NCBI GenBank assembly: GCA_018241185.1
Contig: JAFEEH010000198.1
Location: 20,789-84,788, forward strand
Reading direction: 5' to 3'
DNA: 64,000 nucleotides
From: Pseudomonadota bacterium
GTDB lineage: Bacteria > Pseudomonadota > Gammaproteobacteria > Burkholderiales > Burkholderiaceae_C
A model generated the notes under the pieces. That model saw only the letters and a program-made list of their open reading frames with translations. It was not told where the DNA came from and did not search any database. A program made the position numbers and the translations under genes. Below, piece by piece: positions 7,499 through 16,702 of the stretch. How positions within the stretch are numbered: the stretch's first letter is position 1; each line of letters begins with the position of its first letter.

Positions 7499-8908
7499 TC
7501 AGAAGTCGTCGCCGCCGCCCATGCCGGGCGCCAGGTTCTCGAACTTGGTGAGCGGCTTGAGGAAGGCCAGCTTCACCGTGCCGGTCGGGCCGTTCCGCTG
7601 CTTGGCGATGATGACCTCGGCGACGCCGGGCTCCTTGGAGTCCTTGTTGTAGTAGTCGTCGCGGTAGATGAACATGATCACGTCGGCGTCCTGCTCGATG
7701 GCACCGGACTCGCGCAGGTCGCTCATCATGGGACGCTTGTCGGTGCGCGACTCCACGCCGCGCGAGAGCTGCGACAGCGCGATCACCGGACATTTCAGCT
7801 CCTTGGCCAGCATCTTCAGGCCGCGCGAGATTTCGCCGACGGCCGTGGCGCGGTTCTCGTCGGCCATGCCGCCGGACACGCTCATCAGCTGCAGGTAGTC
7901 GACCACGATCAGCCCCAGCTGCCCGCACTGCCGTGCCAGGCGGCGCGCGTTGGCACGCAGCTCGCTGGAGGTGAGGCCCGGCGTCTCGTCGATGTGCAGG
8001 GAGATGGTGCGCAGCTTCTCGATGGCTTCGGTCAGGCGCGGCCATTCCTCGTCGGTGAGCTTGCCGGTGCGCAGGTGACCCTGGTCGATGCGGCCGATGG
8101 AGCCGACGATACGCACCGCCAGCTGGGCGGCGCCCATTTCCATCGAGAACACGGCGACGGGCAAGCCCTCGTTGAGCGCCACGTGCTCGGCGATGTTGAT
8201 GGCCAGCGAGGTCTTCCCCATCGAGGGCCGCGCCGCCAGCACGATCATGTCGCCGGCCTGCATGCCCGAGGTCATCTTGTCGAAATCGTAGAAGCCGGTC
8301 GGCACGCCCGTGATGTCGTTCGGGTTGTCCGCCATCTCGGTCACGCGGTCCAGCAGTTCGACCACCAGGGAATCCATGCTCTGGAAGCCCTGCTTCATCC
8401 GCGAGCCTTCCTCGCCGATGTTGAAGATCTTCTGCTCGGCCTCGTCGAGGATCTTGTCGACGGCCTTGCCCTGCGTGTTGAAGGCGTTGGTCGCGATCTC
8501 GTCCGAGGCAGAGATCAGCTTGCGCAGGATCGAGCGCTCGCGAACGATTTCGCCGTAGCGGCGGATGTTGCTCGCGCTCGGCACGTACTGCGCCAGCGAA
8601 TTCAGGTATTGCAGCCCGCCCACCTCCTCGGCCTTGCCGAGGTTCTGCAACTGCTCGTAGACGGTGATGACGTCGGCCGGCTTGTTGGCGTTGATCAGAC
8701 CGCCGATGGCCGCGTAGATCAGCTTGTGCTCGTGACGGTAGAAGTCGCCGTCGACGAGCAGGTCGCCCACGCGGTCCCAGGCGCCGTTGTCCAGCAGCAG
8801 GCCGCCCAGCACGCTGGATTCGGCTTCGAGGGAGTGCGGGGGGATGCGAAGCTGTGCGACCTGGCGATCCGGCGGATCGTTGTCGGCGTAGGAGAAGACG
8901 GCGGACAT
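7499..8908 (-). CDS. dnaB: Replicative DNA helicase
   Basis: This 469-residue hexameric helicase unwinds DNA at the replication fork. The N-terminal domain (about 20-120) begins PPHSLEAESSVLGGLL, a linker region follows, and the RecA-like ATPase starts near residue 185 with TGFYDFDKMTSG, Walker A ARPSMGKTS, VVDYLQLM (Walker B) and QLSRGVESR. Length and motifs match the family. It follows the ribosomal S6-PriB-S18-L9 operon on the same strand but is separated by a terminator and 261 bp. Its partner primase dnaG is at 61074. Confidence 0.97.
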   Translation of the reverse strand: MSAVFSYADNDPPDRQVAQLRIPPHSLEAESSVLGGLLLDNGAWDRVGDLLVDGDFYRHEHKLIYAAIGGLINANKPADVITVYEQLQNLGKAEEVGGLQYLNSLAQYVPSASNIRRYGEIVRERSILRKLISASDEIATNAFNTQGKAVDKILDEAEQKIFNIGEEGSRMKQGFQSMDSLVVELLDRVTEMADNPNDITGVPTGFYDFDKMTSGMQAGDMIVLAARPSMGKTSLAINIAEHVALNEGLPVAVFSMEMGAAQLAVRIVGSIGRIDQGHLRTGKLTDEEWPRLTEAIEKLRTISLHIDETPGLTSSELRANARRLARQCGQLGLIVVDYLQLMSVSGGMADENRATAVGEISRGLKMLAKELKCPVIALSQLSRGVESRTDKRPMMSDLRESGAIEQDADVIMFIYRDDYYNKDSKEPGVAEVIIAKQRNGPTGTVKLAFLKPLTKFENLAPGMGGGDDF

Positions 8909-9095
8909 GGGCGATTGATCCTAGAACTGCATGCGAACGAATGCGCTCGGAAAACTCCCCTCTTGCATCACCCGGGCCAAGGGCTGCGCTTTGGCGTGCA
9001 GTAGTGGCACGCGCAGCTTGATGCTGTGGACAAAGCTGGGGATTGCCGGTGCGCTGGCGGTGCATGCACAGTCAAAAGCTGTGGATGAGACAAAA

Positions 9096-9127
9096 CCAAA
9101 AAACAAAGGGCTGCCCGAAGGCAGCCC
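9096..9127 (-). terminator. Terminator of the rpsF-priB-rpsR-rplI operon
   Basis: On the minus strand GGGCTGCC, loop TTCG, GGCAGCCC is followed by TTTGTTTTTT. It lies 43 bp after the rplI stop. The rest of the 261-bp gap before dnaB holds no gene that I can support, only two one-mismatch DnaA-box-like sequences. Confidence 0.85.
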
Positions 9128-9169
9128 CTGTTGCTTTCAGGCCGCAGAGCGGACTGATCGCAACGGCTG

Positions 9170-9622
9170 TTACGCCGTCTCGCCGTACACCGTCACGGTG
9201 ATCTCGACCACCACGTCGGTGTGCAGTTGCACGGACACGGTGGTGTCGCCCACGGTCTTGATCGGGCCGTTGGGCAGGCGCACTTGCGACTTGGCGACCT
9301 CGTAGCCCTGCTTCTTCAGCTCGTCGGCCACGTCGTGGTTGGTGACGGAACCGAACAGGCGGCCGTCGACGCCGGCCTTCTGCGTCAGCTTGACGGTCGT
9401 GCCGCCGAGCTTCTCGCCCTGCTTCTGCGCTTCGGCCAGCTTGGCGGCGGCAGCCTTCTCGAGCTCGGCGCGCTTGGCTTCGAACTCGGCCTTGGCCGCT
9501 TCGGTGGCGCGGCGTGCGCGGCCCGAAGGGATCAGGAAGTTGCGTGCGTAGCCGTCCTTGACCTTGACGATCTCGCCCAGCGCACCGAGGTTGACGACCT
9601 TGTCCAGAAGAATGACTTGCAT
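9170..9622 (-). CDS. rplI: 50S ribosomal protein L9
   Basis: This 150-residue protein has the L9 layout: an N-terminal 23S rRNA-binding domain ([17 protein letters not shown], then [18 protein letters not shown]), a long charged connecting helix (about 50-75) and the C-terminal domain with [15 protein letters not shown]9 helps hold reading frame and organise the large subunit. It is the last gene of the rpsF-priB-rpsR-rplI operon, 13 bp after rpsR, with a good AAGGAGCGA ribosome-binding site. Confidence 0.98.
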   Translation of the reverse strand: MQVILLDKVVNLGALGEIVKVKDGYARNFLIPSGRARRATEAAKAEFEAKRAELEKAAAAKLAEAQKQGEKLGGTTVKLTQKAGVDGRLFGSVTNHDVADELKKQGYEVAKSQVRLPNGPIKTVGDTTVSVQLHTDVVVEITVTVYGETA

Positions 9623-9635
9623 GGTGGGTCGCTCC

Positions 9636-9917
9636 TTAGATGCGGTGCTGGTCGCTGTACGGGACCAGGGCCAGGAAGCGCGCGCGCTTGATGGCGGTGT
9701 TGAGCTGGCGCTGGTAGATCGCGCGCGTGCCGGTCAGGCGCGCGGGGATGATCTTGCCGTTCTCGCTGATGAAGTCGCGCAGGGTGTCGATGTCCTTGTA
9801 GTCGATCTCTTCGACGCCGGCGACGGTGAAGCGGCAGAAGCGCTTGCGCTTGAACAGCAGCGACTGGGTGTTGCGCTTCGGACGCTTGTCCTTGTTGAAT
9901 TTCTTGAACGTGGCCAT
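9636..9917 (-). CDS. rpsR: 30S ribosomal protein S18
   Basis: This 93-residue small-subunit protein contains the S18 signature: [19 protein letters not shown], then the [22 protein letters not shown] block that binds the S6-S18 rRNA platform. It sits between priB and rplI as in other betaproteobacteria and is made together with its partner S6 from the same operon. The N-terminus is a little longer and more basic than in Escherichia coli, which is normal for this group. Confidence 0.98.
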   Translation of the reverse strand: MATFKKFNKDKRPKRNTQSLLFKRKRFCRFTVAGVEEIDYKDIDTLRDFISENGKIIPARLTGTRAIYQRQLNTAIKRARFLALVPYSDQHRI

Positions 9918-9938
9918 TTCGGGACCCTCTATCGAAAA

Positions 9939-10247
9939 TTAATCTTGCTGGAAATCCGTGATGTGAAGCACCGGGTGCTTGCCGTTGCGGGGGTTGGCCA
10001 GGAAGCCCTGGAACCGCCATCCGCTGCCCAGCGCCTGCCGGGCCAGCCGCTCGGCCACCGAACCGAAGGCCACGGCCTTCAGTGCCGCCTTCACCTGCCG
10101 GGGCTGTCCTGCTTCGTCGAGGGTGGACTCGTGTTCGAGCCGCAGATCGATGGCGGGCAGGCCGGCCGGGGTGAAACGCAAGGCGGCGAGTTCGGCGATG
10201 CAGGCACTCAGCAGCAGCTGGTTGACCGCACCGGCGGCAGACGTCAC
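9939..10247 (-). CDS. priB: Primosomal replication protein N (PriB)
   Basis: This 102-residue single-strand-binding OB-fold protein works in PriA-dependent restart of replication. It shows NQLLLSACIAELAALRFTPAGLP and the late GFLANPRNGKHPVLHITDFQ strand typical of PriB. It uses a GTG start 13 bp after the rpsF stop; no strong ribosome-binding site is visible, so translation may be coupled to rpsF. The position between rpsF and rpsR is the standard one. Confidence 0.93.
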   Translation of the reverse strand: MTSAAGAVNQLLLSACIAELAALRFTPAGLPAIDLRLEHESTLDEAGQPRQVKAALKAVAFGSVAERLARQALGSGWRFQGFLANPRNGKHPVLHITDFQQD

Positions 10248-10260
10248 ACCAATGAGCGAA

Positions 10261-10641
10261 TCAGTTGCTGCTGTTGTTGGCAGCGTACTCGGCCTGCTGG
10301 GCCTTGCGGGCCTCTTCGCGCTCGACCGTCTTCATCATCGACGACGGGCCGGTGTCGGCCTTCTTCTTCACCACCGTCAGGTGGCGCAGCACGGCGTCGT
10401 TGAACTTGAAGGCGTGTTCGAGTTCGGACATCACGGCCTGGTCGGCCTCGATGTTCACGCACAGGTAGTGCGCCTTGTTCAGCTTGTTGATCTGGTAGGC
10501 CAGCTGGCGGCGGCCCCAGTCTTCGACACGATGCACCTTGCCGTTGCCGGCGGCGATCATGCCCTTGTAGCGTTCCAGCATGGCCGGAACTTGTTCGCTC
10601 TGGTCCGGATGGATGAGCAGAATGATTTCGTAGTGACGCAT
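10261..10641 (-). CDS. rpsF: 30S ribosomal protein S6
   Basis: This 126-residue protein has the S6 ferredoxin-like fold pattern: [19 protein letters not shown], the [21 protein letters not shown] strand-helix segment and VLRHLTVV. The C-terminal tail after residue 100 is charged and disordered, as usual. S6 pairs with S18 on the 30S platform. It is the first gene of the operon, with an AAGGAGTGCC ribosome-binding site and a good promoter 110 bp upstream. Confidence 0.98.
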   Translation of the reverse strand: MRHYEIILLIHPDQSEQVPAMLERYKGMIAAGNGKVHRVEDWGRRQLAYQINKLNKAHYLCVNIEADQAVMSELEHAFKFNDAVLRHLTVVKKKADTGPSSMMKTVEREEARKAQQAEYAANNSSN

Positions 10642-10751
10642 GGCACTCCTTGTGGATTGAAGCCCGTGGTCATCCGATGCAGACATCGATCGACCCCGGA
10701 CCTGGAAAGCCACCCGCCGCGTCCAGGCAGTGTGGCAAGGCAAAGCCCACG

Positions 10752-10780
10752 ATTGTAGCAGCCCGTCGCGGCGCTGTCAG
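10752..10780 (-). promoter_or_regulatory. Promoter of the rpsF operon
   Basis: On the minus strand CTGACA (-35) and TACAAT (-10) are 17 bp apart, and the -10 is preceded by TGC as in extended -10 promoters. The -35 overlaps the stop codon of the upstream hypothetical gene. Confidence 0.7.
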
Positions 10781-11280
10781 GTGCCGAGCGCCTGCTCCAG
10801 GGGTGCCGCCTTCTCCGGGCCGACCGCCGCCTTGATCTTCGGCGCCAGGGCGGCGAGTTCCTCGTAGGTGGTCGCCGCCTCGACCGCGAGGTTGAGACGA
10901 AAGCCACGCAGCCCCAGCCCCGCCGTGAGCCGCGTCGCCACGGGATAGGCGTCCTGGTAGCGCTGCTGGGCGCTGCGGCCGTCCGCAGCGGCAGCGGCAG
11001 GCGCGGGTGACGTCGACGCAGTTTCGTTCGCTGGCGCCGCCGGCTCGGACGCCGAGATGCCAGTGGCCGAATCGGCCACTGTCCCTGCCAGACGCCCGAG
11101 CAGGCCCAGGTCCACCAACTGGTCCACATCCTCCTGGGCGACGCCCATGCCGGCGGCCAGCACGTCGGCCACCGAGCGCTTGCCGTCGAACAGGATGAAC
11201 GCGGAGCGCTGGCGCGGCGTGAGCCGCACCGACCGGTCCTTCATGACCTGCTGGCCCATCTCGGTCTTCACGAGAATCAT
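10777..11280 (-). CDS. Conserved hypothetical protein with a winged-helix-like N-terminus
   Basis: I do not recognise this 167-residue protein. Residues 1-65 (including SVRLTPRQRSAFILFDGKRS and a DVDQLVDLGLLGR helix) look like a small winged-helix or dimerisation module. Residues 70-100 are an Ala/Ser/Pro-rich linker. The C-terminal 65 residues (SAQQRYQDAYPVATRLTAGL onward) form a helical domain with an amphipathic pattern. There is no signal peptide or membrane segment. It lies on its own upstream of the rpsF operon, whose promoter overlaps its 3' end. Confidence 0.7.
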   Translation of the reverse strand: MILVKTEMGQQVMKDRSVRLTPRQRSAFILFDGKRSVADVLAAGMGVAQEDVDQLVDLGLLGRLAGTVADSATGISASEPAAPANETASTSPAPAAAAADGRSAQQRYQDAYPVATRLTAGLGLRGFRLNLAVEAATTYEELAALAPKIKAAVGPEKAAPLEQALGT

Positions 11281-11390
11281 GGTGTCGTCCTCTTGTCAGG
11301 GCGAAGTGAGTGGTTCCCCGCTCCGCGATGAAACGAAGTTTGACACCAAATACACAAATTATTTCAATTACACCGGGCTGACAGGGTTAT

Positions 11391-11430
11391 GACGGAAAAA
11401 AGGCCGGGATTTCCCCGGCCTTTCCGTCGC
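11391..11430 (-). terminator. Terminator of ppsA
   Basis: On the minus strand a stem of AAAGGCCGGG/CCCGGCCTTT, extended outward by GACGGAA/TTCCGTC, ends in a T6 run. It lies 55-95 bp after the ppsA stop. Confidence 0.85.
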
Positions 11431-11485
11431 CCTCAGGCGACAGCGGTGGAACACGCGGCGGCTTGCGCCCTCGCCCCAGGGGGCC

Positions 11486-13879
11486 TCAGCCCTGAGCGAG
11501 CCGCTGCCAGGTATCGATCACGCTGTCGGGGTTGAGCGAGATCGACTCGATGCCCTCGCCCGCCAGCCACTGTGCGAAGTCCGGGTGGTCGCTGGGCCCC
11601 TGGCCACAAATGCCGACGTACTTGCCCTCGGCCTTGCAGGCCTTGATGACCCGTGCGAGCAGCGCCTGCACCGCCGGATCGCGCTCGTCGAAGTCGGCCG
11701 CGAGCAGTTCCAGACCCGAATCGCGGTCCAGGCCCAGCGTGAGCTGCGTGAGGTCGTTCGACCCGATCGAGAAGCCGTCGAAGAACTGCAGGAACTCGTC
11801 GGCCAGGATGGCGTTGCTTGGCACTTCGCACATCATGATCAGCTTCAGGCTGTTCTCGCCGCGCTTGAGGCCGTGCTGGCCCAGCAACTGCGTGACCCGC
11901 TCGGCCTGCTTCAGGGTGCGCACGAAAGGCACCATGATCTGCACGTTGGTCAGGCCCATGTCGTTGCGCACGCGCTTGAGCGCCTCGCACTCCATCGCGA
12001 AGGCCTCGCCGAACTCGGCGCTGATGTAGCGTGCCGCACCGCGGAAGCCCAGCATCGGGTTTTCTTCCTCGGGCTCGTAGCGGCTGCCGCCGATCAGCTT
12101 GCGGTATTCGTTGGACTTGAAGTCCGACAGCCGCACGATCACCGGCTTGGGCCAGAAGGCGGCGGCGATGGTCGCCACGCCCTCGGCCACCTTGTCGACG
12201 TAGAAGGCCTTGGGCGAGGCATGGCCGCGCGCCACCGACTCGACCGCCTTCTTCAGGTCGGCATCGACCTGCGGGTAGTCGAGGATGGCCTTCGGGTGCA
12301 CGCCGATGTTGTTGTTGATGATGAACTCCAGCCGCGCCAGGCCCACGCCCTCGTTCGGCAGTTGCGCGAAGTCGAAGGCGAGCTGCGGGTTGCCCACGTT
12401 CATCATGATCTTGGTCTTGATCTTCGGCATCTCGCCGCGCTGAACTTCGGTGACCTCGGTCTCGAGCAGGCCGTCGTAGATGTGGCCGGTGTCGCCCTCG
12501 GCGCAGCTCACGGTGACCAGCGTGCCGTCTTTCAGGCGCTCGGTGGCGTCGCCGCAGCCGACCACGGCCGGGATGCCCAGCTCGCGCGCAATGATCGCCG
12601 CGTGGCAGGTGCGTCCACCCCGGTTGGTCACGATGGCGGAGGCGCGCTTCATCACCGGCTCCCAGTTGGGATCGGTCATGTCCGTCACGAGGATGTCGCC
12701 GGGCTGCACCAGGTCCATCTGGCTGATGTCGTTGACCAGGCGCACGGGGCCGGTGCCGATCTTCTGGCCGATGGCACGGCCTTCGGCCAGCACGGCGCCC
12801 TTGCTCAGCAGCTTGAAGCGCTGCTCGGCCTTGCCGGCCTGCTGGCTCTTCACCGTCTCGGGGCGGGCCTGCAGGATGTAGAGCTGGCCGTCGGTGCCGT
12901 CCTTGCCCCACTCGATGTCCATGGGACGGCCGTAGTGCTTCTCGATGACGATGGCGTACTTCGCGAGCTGCTCGACCTCGTCGTCGGTCAGCGAGTAGCG
13001 GTTGCGCAGCTCGGCCTTGACGTCGGTGGTCTTGACCAGCTTGCCCGTGGCCTTCTTCTCCTCGGGCGTGGCGAATTCCATCTGGATCAGCTTGGAGCCG
13101 AGGTTGCGGCGGATCACGGCCTTGTTGCCCGCCTCCAGCATCGGCTTGTGGACGTAGAACTCGTCCGGGTTCACCGCGCCCTGCACCACCGTCTCGCCCA
13201 GGCCGTAGCTGGAGGTGATGAAGACCACCTGGTCGAAGCCCGATTCGGTGTCGATGGTGAACATCACGCCCGCAGCGCCGAGGTCGGAGCGCACCATGCG
13301 CTGCACGCCGGCCGACAGCGCGACCACGTCGTGCGCGAAGCCTTTGTGCACGCGGTAGCTGATGGCGCGGTCGTTGTAGAGGGAGGCGAAGACCTCCTTC
13401 ATCTTGTGCAGCACATCCTCGATGCCGACGACGTTCAGGAAGGTCTCCTGCTGGCCGGCGAAAGATGCGTCGGGCAGGTCTTCCGCCGTGGCCGACGAGC
13501 GAACCGCGAAGCTGGCCTGTTCGTTGCCGGCCGAGAGCGTGGCGAAGGCATCACGCACACCCTTCTCCAGGTCGGCCGGGAAGGGTTGGGCCTCGATCCA
13601 GCCGCGGATCTCGGCACCGGCGGCGGCCAGCGCGCGCACGTCCTCGATGTCGAGCGTGGCCAGGCGCTGGCTGATGCGCTCCGTGAGCCCCTCGTGGGCC
13701 AGGAACTGGCGGAAGGCATGGGCGGTGGTGGCGAAGCCCGTGGGCACCCGCACGCCCTGCGGCAGCTGCGAGATCATTTCGCCGAGGCTGGCGTTCTTGC
13801 CGCCGACCGCCTCGACGTCGGTCATCCTCAGGTTTTCAAACGGTACGACCAGGGCGGTCGCTTCGAAGAGTTGAGACAT
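11486..13879 (-). CDS. ppsA: Phosphoenolpyruvate synthase
   Basis: This 797-residue enzyme makes phosphoenolpyruvate from pyruvate and ATP for gluconeogenesis. It has the three expected parts: ATP-grasp domain ([12 protein letters not shown] near residue 23, [20 protein letters not shown]), the swivelling phosphohistidine domain with [21 protein letters not shown], and the TIM-barrel PEP-binding domain ending with the SIGSNDLTQ motif and a late [11 protein letters not shown] that carries the catalytic cysteine. It is divergent from ppsR, its kinase/pyrophosphorylase. I took the ATG at 13879, where homology starts; the longer frame upstream has no support. Confidence 0.97.
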   Translation of the reverse strand: MSQLFEATALVVPFENLRMTDVEAVGGKNASLGEMISQLPQGVRVPTGFATTAHAFRQFLAHEGLTERISQRLATLDIEDVRALAAAGAEIRGWIEAQPFPADLEKGVRDAFATLSAGNEQASFAVRSSATAEDLPDASFAGQQETFLNVVGIEDVLHKMKEVFASLYNDRAISYRVHKGFAHDVVALSAGVQRMVRSDLGAAGVMFTIDTESGFDQVVFITSSYGLGETVVQGAVNPDEFYVHKPMLEAGNKAVIRRNLGSKLIQMEFATPEEKKATGKLVKTTDVKAELRNRYSLTDDEVEQLAKYAIVIEKHYGRPMDIEWGKDGTDGQLYILQARPETVKSQQAGKAEQRFKLLSKGAVLAEGRAIGQKIGTGPVRLVNDISQMDLVQPGDILVTDMTDPNWEPVMKRASAIVTNRGGRTCHAAIIARELGIPAVVGCGDATERLKDGTLVTVSCAEGDTGHIYDGLLETEVTEVQRGEMPKIKTKIMMNVGNPQLAFDFAQLPNEGVGLARLEFIINNNIGVHPKAILDYPQVDADLKKAVESVARGHASPKAFYVDKVAEGVATIAAAFWPKPVIVRLSDFKSNEYRKLIGGSRYEPEEENPMLGFRGAARYISAEFGEAFAMECEALKRVRNDMGLTNVQIMVPFVRTLKQAERVTQLLGQHGLKRGENSLKLIMMCEVPSNAILADEFLQFFDGFSIGSNDLTQLTLGLDRDSGLELLAADFDERDPAVQALLARVIKACKAEGKYVGICGQGPSDHPDFAQWLAGEGIESISLNPDSVIDTWQRLAQG

Positions 13880-14093
13880 GGGAAAGCTCCGGAAGTTGAA
13901 ATCGGCGCGGTCGCATGCAGGCGGGCGTGGGGCACGGTCGTTCTTCTTGCTCTGGGTGCGCGGCCGGGCTGCATGGAGGTGTGAGGTGGGTCGGGTCGCG
14001 AGCGGTGCGCGATCCCGATAATGGCGCGGATTGTAGGCGTCGCCCCGGGCCGGCGCCGCAGGACAGGAACTACAGCGAAGGCACCCCCGCACC

Positions 14094-14915
14094 ATGCGCA
14101 CCCGCACCGTTTTCTATGTCTCCGACGGTACCGGCATCACGGCCGAGACCTTCGGCAACGCCGTCCTCAACCAGTTCGAGATCAAGCCGCGGCACGTGCG
14201 CCTGCCCTTCACCGACACGGTCGACAAGGCCCACCAGGCGGTGCGGCAGATCAACCACACGGGCGAGGTCGAGGGCCTGCGCCCGATCGTCTTCACCACC
14301 CTGGCCGACATGGAGGTGCTGGAGGTGATCGAGACCGGCTGCAAGGGCATGCTGCTGGACATGTTCGGCACCTTCGTGCGGCCGCTGGAAATCGAGCTGG
14401 CGATGAAGTCCAACCACCGCATCGGCCGCTTCTCCGACGTCAGCAAGAGCAAGGAGTACAACGACCGCATCGCCGCCATCGACTTCAGCCTGCAGCACGA
14501 CGACGGCCAGAGCAACCGCGACCTGGAGGGCGCCGACGTCATCCTGGTGGGCGTGAGCCGCAGCGGCAAGACGCCCACCTCGCTCTACCTCGCGATGCAG
14601 CACGGCCTGAAGGCGGCCAACTACCCGCTCATCCCCGAGGACTTCGACCGCCGCCAGCTGCCACCCGCGCTGGTGCCGCACCGCAAGAAGATCTTCGGTC
14701 TGACCATCGCGCCCGACCGGCTGGCCGAGATCCGCAACGAGCGCCGGCCCAACTCGCGGTACGCCAGCATCGAGAACTGCCGCCACGAGGTGAGCGAGGC
14801 CGAGGCCATGATGCGCCGCGCCGGCATCCGCTGGCTGTCGACCACGACCAAGAGCATCGAAGAGATCGCCACGACGATCCTGCAGGAGCTGCGGCCCGAG
14901 CGGCTGAGTTACTGA
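14094..14915 (+). CDS. ppsR: PEP synthase regulatory kinase/pyrophosphorylase
   Basis: This 273-residue DUF299-family enzyme switches PEP synthase off by ADP-dependent phosphorylation of a threonine and on by phosphate-dependent release. It shows the opening [13 protein letters not shown], the P-loop [15 protein letters not shown] near residues 152-166, and YPLIPEDF. Its place, divergent from ppsA with a 214-bp gap, supports the specificity for PpsA rather than pyruvate phosphate dikinase. Confidence 0.95.
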   Translation: MRTRTVFYVSDGTGITAETFGNAVLNQFEIKPRHVRLPFTDTVDKAHQAVRQINHTGEVEGLRPIVFTTLADMEVLEVIETGCKGMLLDMFGTFVRPLEIELAMKSNHRIGRFSDVSKSKEYNDRIAAIDFSLQHDDGQSNRDLEGADVILVGVSRSGKTPTSLYLAMQHGLKAANYPLIPEDFDRRQLPPALVPHRKKIFGLTIAPDRLAEIRNERRPNSRYASIENCRHEVSEAEAMMRRAGIRWLSTTTKSIEEIATTILQELRPERLSY

Positions 14916-14949
14916 GACGTTTTGCGAACGCCGCCGGACAGTTCGGTTT

Positions 14950-15013
14950 ACTACAGTTTTCATAGCGGCTCGCGCACATCCAACGAGCGCTGAAAGCCAA
15001 TTTTTCTTTCAAA
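14950..15013 (+). repeat. Dispersed repeat, copy 3
   Basis: It starts with CTACAGTTTTCATAGC and ends with a T-rich tail TTTTTCTTTCAAA. The middle is diverged (fewer GC pairs) compared with other copies. It fills much of the gap between ppsR and the marR gene. Confidence 0.7.
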
Positions 15014-15042
15014 TTTAGTAAGCCTAGTCTTATGATTCAGGC

Positions 15043-15507
15043 ATGACGCATCCCGCCGACACCCTGCCCACAGCCATCCAGCTGCGTGCCGCCCTCTCCG
15101 GCCTGCAGCGCGAACTGCGCAGCCAGGCCCCGGGCGACGGCCCGTCGACCGCCCAGCTTGGCGTGCTCGCCTTGCTCTACCGCCTGGGGCCGTTGCCGCC
15201 CTCGCAGGTCGCGCGGCACGAGCGCGTCAAGCCGCAGAGCCTCACGCGGCTGATCGCCGACATGGAGGCCGCAGCACTCGTCACCCGCGGACCCGACCCG
15301 GCCGACGCGCGCCGCATCCTGCTCGCCCTGACGCCGACCGGCGCCCGCGCCCTGACCGACGAGGCGCACCGCCGCGAGGCCTCGCTGGCCGACGCCATCG
15401 CCACCCGCCTCACGTCCGCCGAGCGCGCCCGCCTGCGCGCTGCGTGCGGCCTGCTCGACCGGCTGGCGCAGGCGCTGGCCGAGGCGCCGGTGACCACCGC
15501 CGACTGA
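15043..15507 (+). CDS. MarR-family transcription regulator
   Basis: This 154-residue dimeric winged-helix repressor-type protein has the recognition region VARHERVKPQSLTRLIADME and the beta wing GPDPADARRILLALTPTG typical of MarR. It ends 13 bp before the FUSC-family membrane protein on the same strand, so it probably controls that exporter in response to an aromatic or similar ligand, which is inferred. No ribosome-binding site stands out. Confidence 0.88.
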   Translation: MTHPADTLPTAIQLRAALSGLQRELRSQAPGDGPSTAQLGVLALLYRLGPLPPSQVARHERVKPQSLTRLIADMEAAALVTRGPDPADARRILLALTPTGARALTDEAHRREASLADAIATRLTSAERARLRAACGLLDRLAQALAEAPVTTAD

Positions 15508-15520
15508 CCGCAGCCTCGCC

Positions 15521-16573
15521 ATGCGGGCCCGCGCCGAGAGCGCCCAAAATGCCGCGGACTGGACGCACGCCGCCCAGCTCGGCGCCGCCGTGGGGTTGGC
15601 CTGGGGCGTGTCCGCGCTGCTGCGGCTGCCCGAAGGCTTCTGGGCGGTGATGAGCGCGCTGATCGTGCTGCGCCCCACCGCGGGCGCCACGCTGGGCGCG
15701 GGCTGGGACCGCATCCGCGGCACGCTGGCCGGCACGCTCCTCGGCCTGACCGGCGTGGCGCTGCGCCATCTTCTGCACGGCTTCGACGGCACGGCCACCA
15801 CCCTGGCCCTGGTCGGCCTGCTCGCGGCGGCCAGCGCGCTGCTGCCCTGGCTGCGCAGCGCACCGATCACGGCGCTGATCGTGCTCGGCAGCGGCGGCCT
15901 GGCACAGCACTCGGCGCTGCAGGTCGCGGCGCTGCGCGCGGTCGAGATCGGCATCGGGGTCGGCGTCGGTCTGCTGCTGTCCTTCGCCAGCCTGTGGCAG
16001 GCCACCGCGCGGCGCTTCGACTCGGCCTGCGCGCGGGCGCTGCGCCGGATCGCCGACCAGGTGCGCCGGGACTTCGCGGCGCCGCCACTCGACGCGAAGG
16101 AACGCGAGCGCCGCATGGAGACGCTGCGTACGGAACTGCGCGCCCTGGCCGTGCTGGCCATCGGCGTGCAACGCGAGGCACGCATCGCCGCCTGGCTGCG
16201 CCGCCATCCGATTCAGGGCGACCCGGTGCGCATGGCGCGCATCGCCGCGCGCACCCTGTACGACGCCAGCGCCTTCGCGCGCCACGAGGCCCTGCGCCGG
16301 CCCGACGAACCTCACGAGGACAGTGCGGCGATCGCTGCGGCGGTCGCGGCCACGCTCGAAGCAGCGGCGGCGCAGCTCGACGGCGGGCCGGCCTTCGACG
16401 AGACCGCACGGCGCGTGCATGGGCGTGCGATCGCATCGAGTGCGCAAGGCGCCGCGTGGGTGCAGCCGTCGATGCGGCTGTTGATGCAGGACTTGGCCGC
16501 ACTGACGAAGCTGGCCAACACTGCGTCACCCGATCGCACACCGGGCGCTTGCGATTGCGAAACAGCCCGATAG
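15521..16573 (+). CDS. FUSC-family membrane protein (fusaric acid resistance/aromatic acid exporter type)
   Basis: This 350-residue protein has a run of four to six hydrophobic segments in residues 18-160 (starting GAAVGLAWGVSALLRL and VMSALIVLRPTAGATLGAGWDRIRGTLAG), followed by a soluble helical C-terminal half. The R-x-x-G-T-x-x-G block is the FUSC hallmark. Relatives such as AaeB export aromatic acids. It follows marR by 13 bp, fitting a regulated efflux unit. It is shorter than AaeB and probably works as a half-size member. Confidence 0.82.
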   Translation: MRARAESAQNAADWTHAAQLGAAVGLAWGVSALLRLPEGFWAVMSALIVLRPTAGATLGAGWDRIRGTLAGTLLGLTGVALRHLLHGFDGTATTLALVGLLAAASALLPWLRSAPITALIVLGSGGLAQHSALQVAALRAVEIGIGVGVGLLLSFASLWQATARRFDSACARALRRIADQVRRDFAAPPLDAKERERRMETLRTELRALAVLAIGVQREARIAAWLRRHPIQGDPVRMARIAARTLYDASAFARHEALRRPDEPHEDSAAIAAAVAATLEAAAAQLDGGPAFDETARRVHGRAIASSAQGAAWVQPSMRLLMQDLAALTKLANTASPDRTPGACDCETAR

Positions 16574-16581
16574 ACCACAAG

Positions 16582-16639
16582 CGTTCGGGCTGAGCCTGCC
16601 GAAGCCCTGCGCGGCGCTTCGACGGGCTCGGCCCGAACG
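16582..16639. repeat. Large imperfect palindromic repeat between convergent genes
   Basis: Two 24-base arms, CGTTCGGGC...GAAGC and GCTTCG...GCCCGAACG, agree at 21 positions and flank a 10-base centre. Similar palindromes with the core TTCGACAGGCTCAGCCCGAA are common intergenic repeats in many proteobacteria (from memory). It sits between the FUSC gene and ahpF, which converge, and may serve as a two-way terminator. Confidence 0.8.
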
Positions 16640-16702
16640 GTTGAGGAGGGATGAACCGTCGTCGTCAGAGGGCTCGGCGCGCAGAAGCGCCGAACCTTCC
16701 AC

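Noticed and set aside
8921-9106. A 61-codon minus-strand frame between dnaB and rplI.
   Set aside because: It has no ribosome-binding site and overlaps the operon terminator; no recognisable motif.
11585-13984. A 799-codon plus-strand frame covering the whole of ppsA.
   Set aside because: It is the antisense shadow of ppsA; its composition (Leu/Arg/His/Val repeats) is not protein-like.
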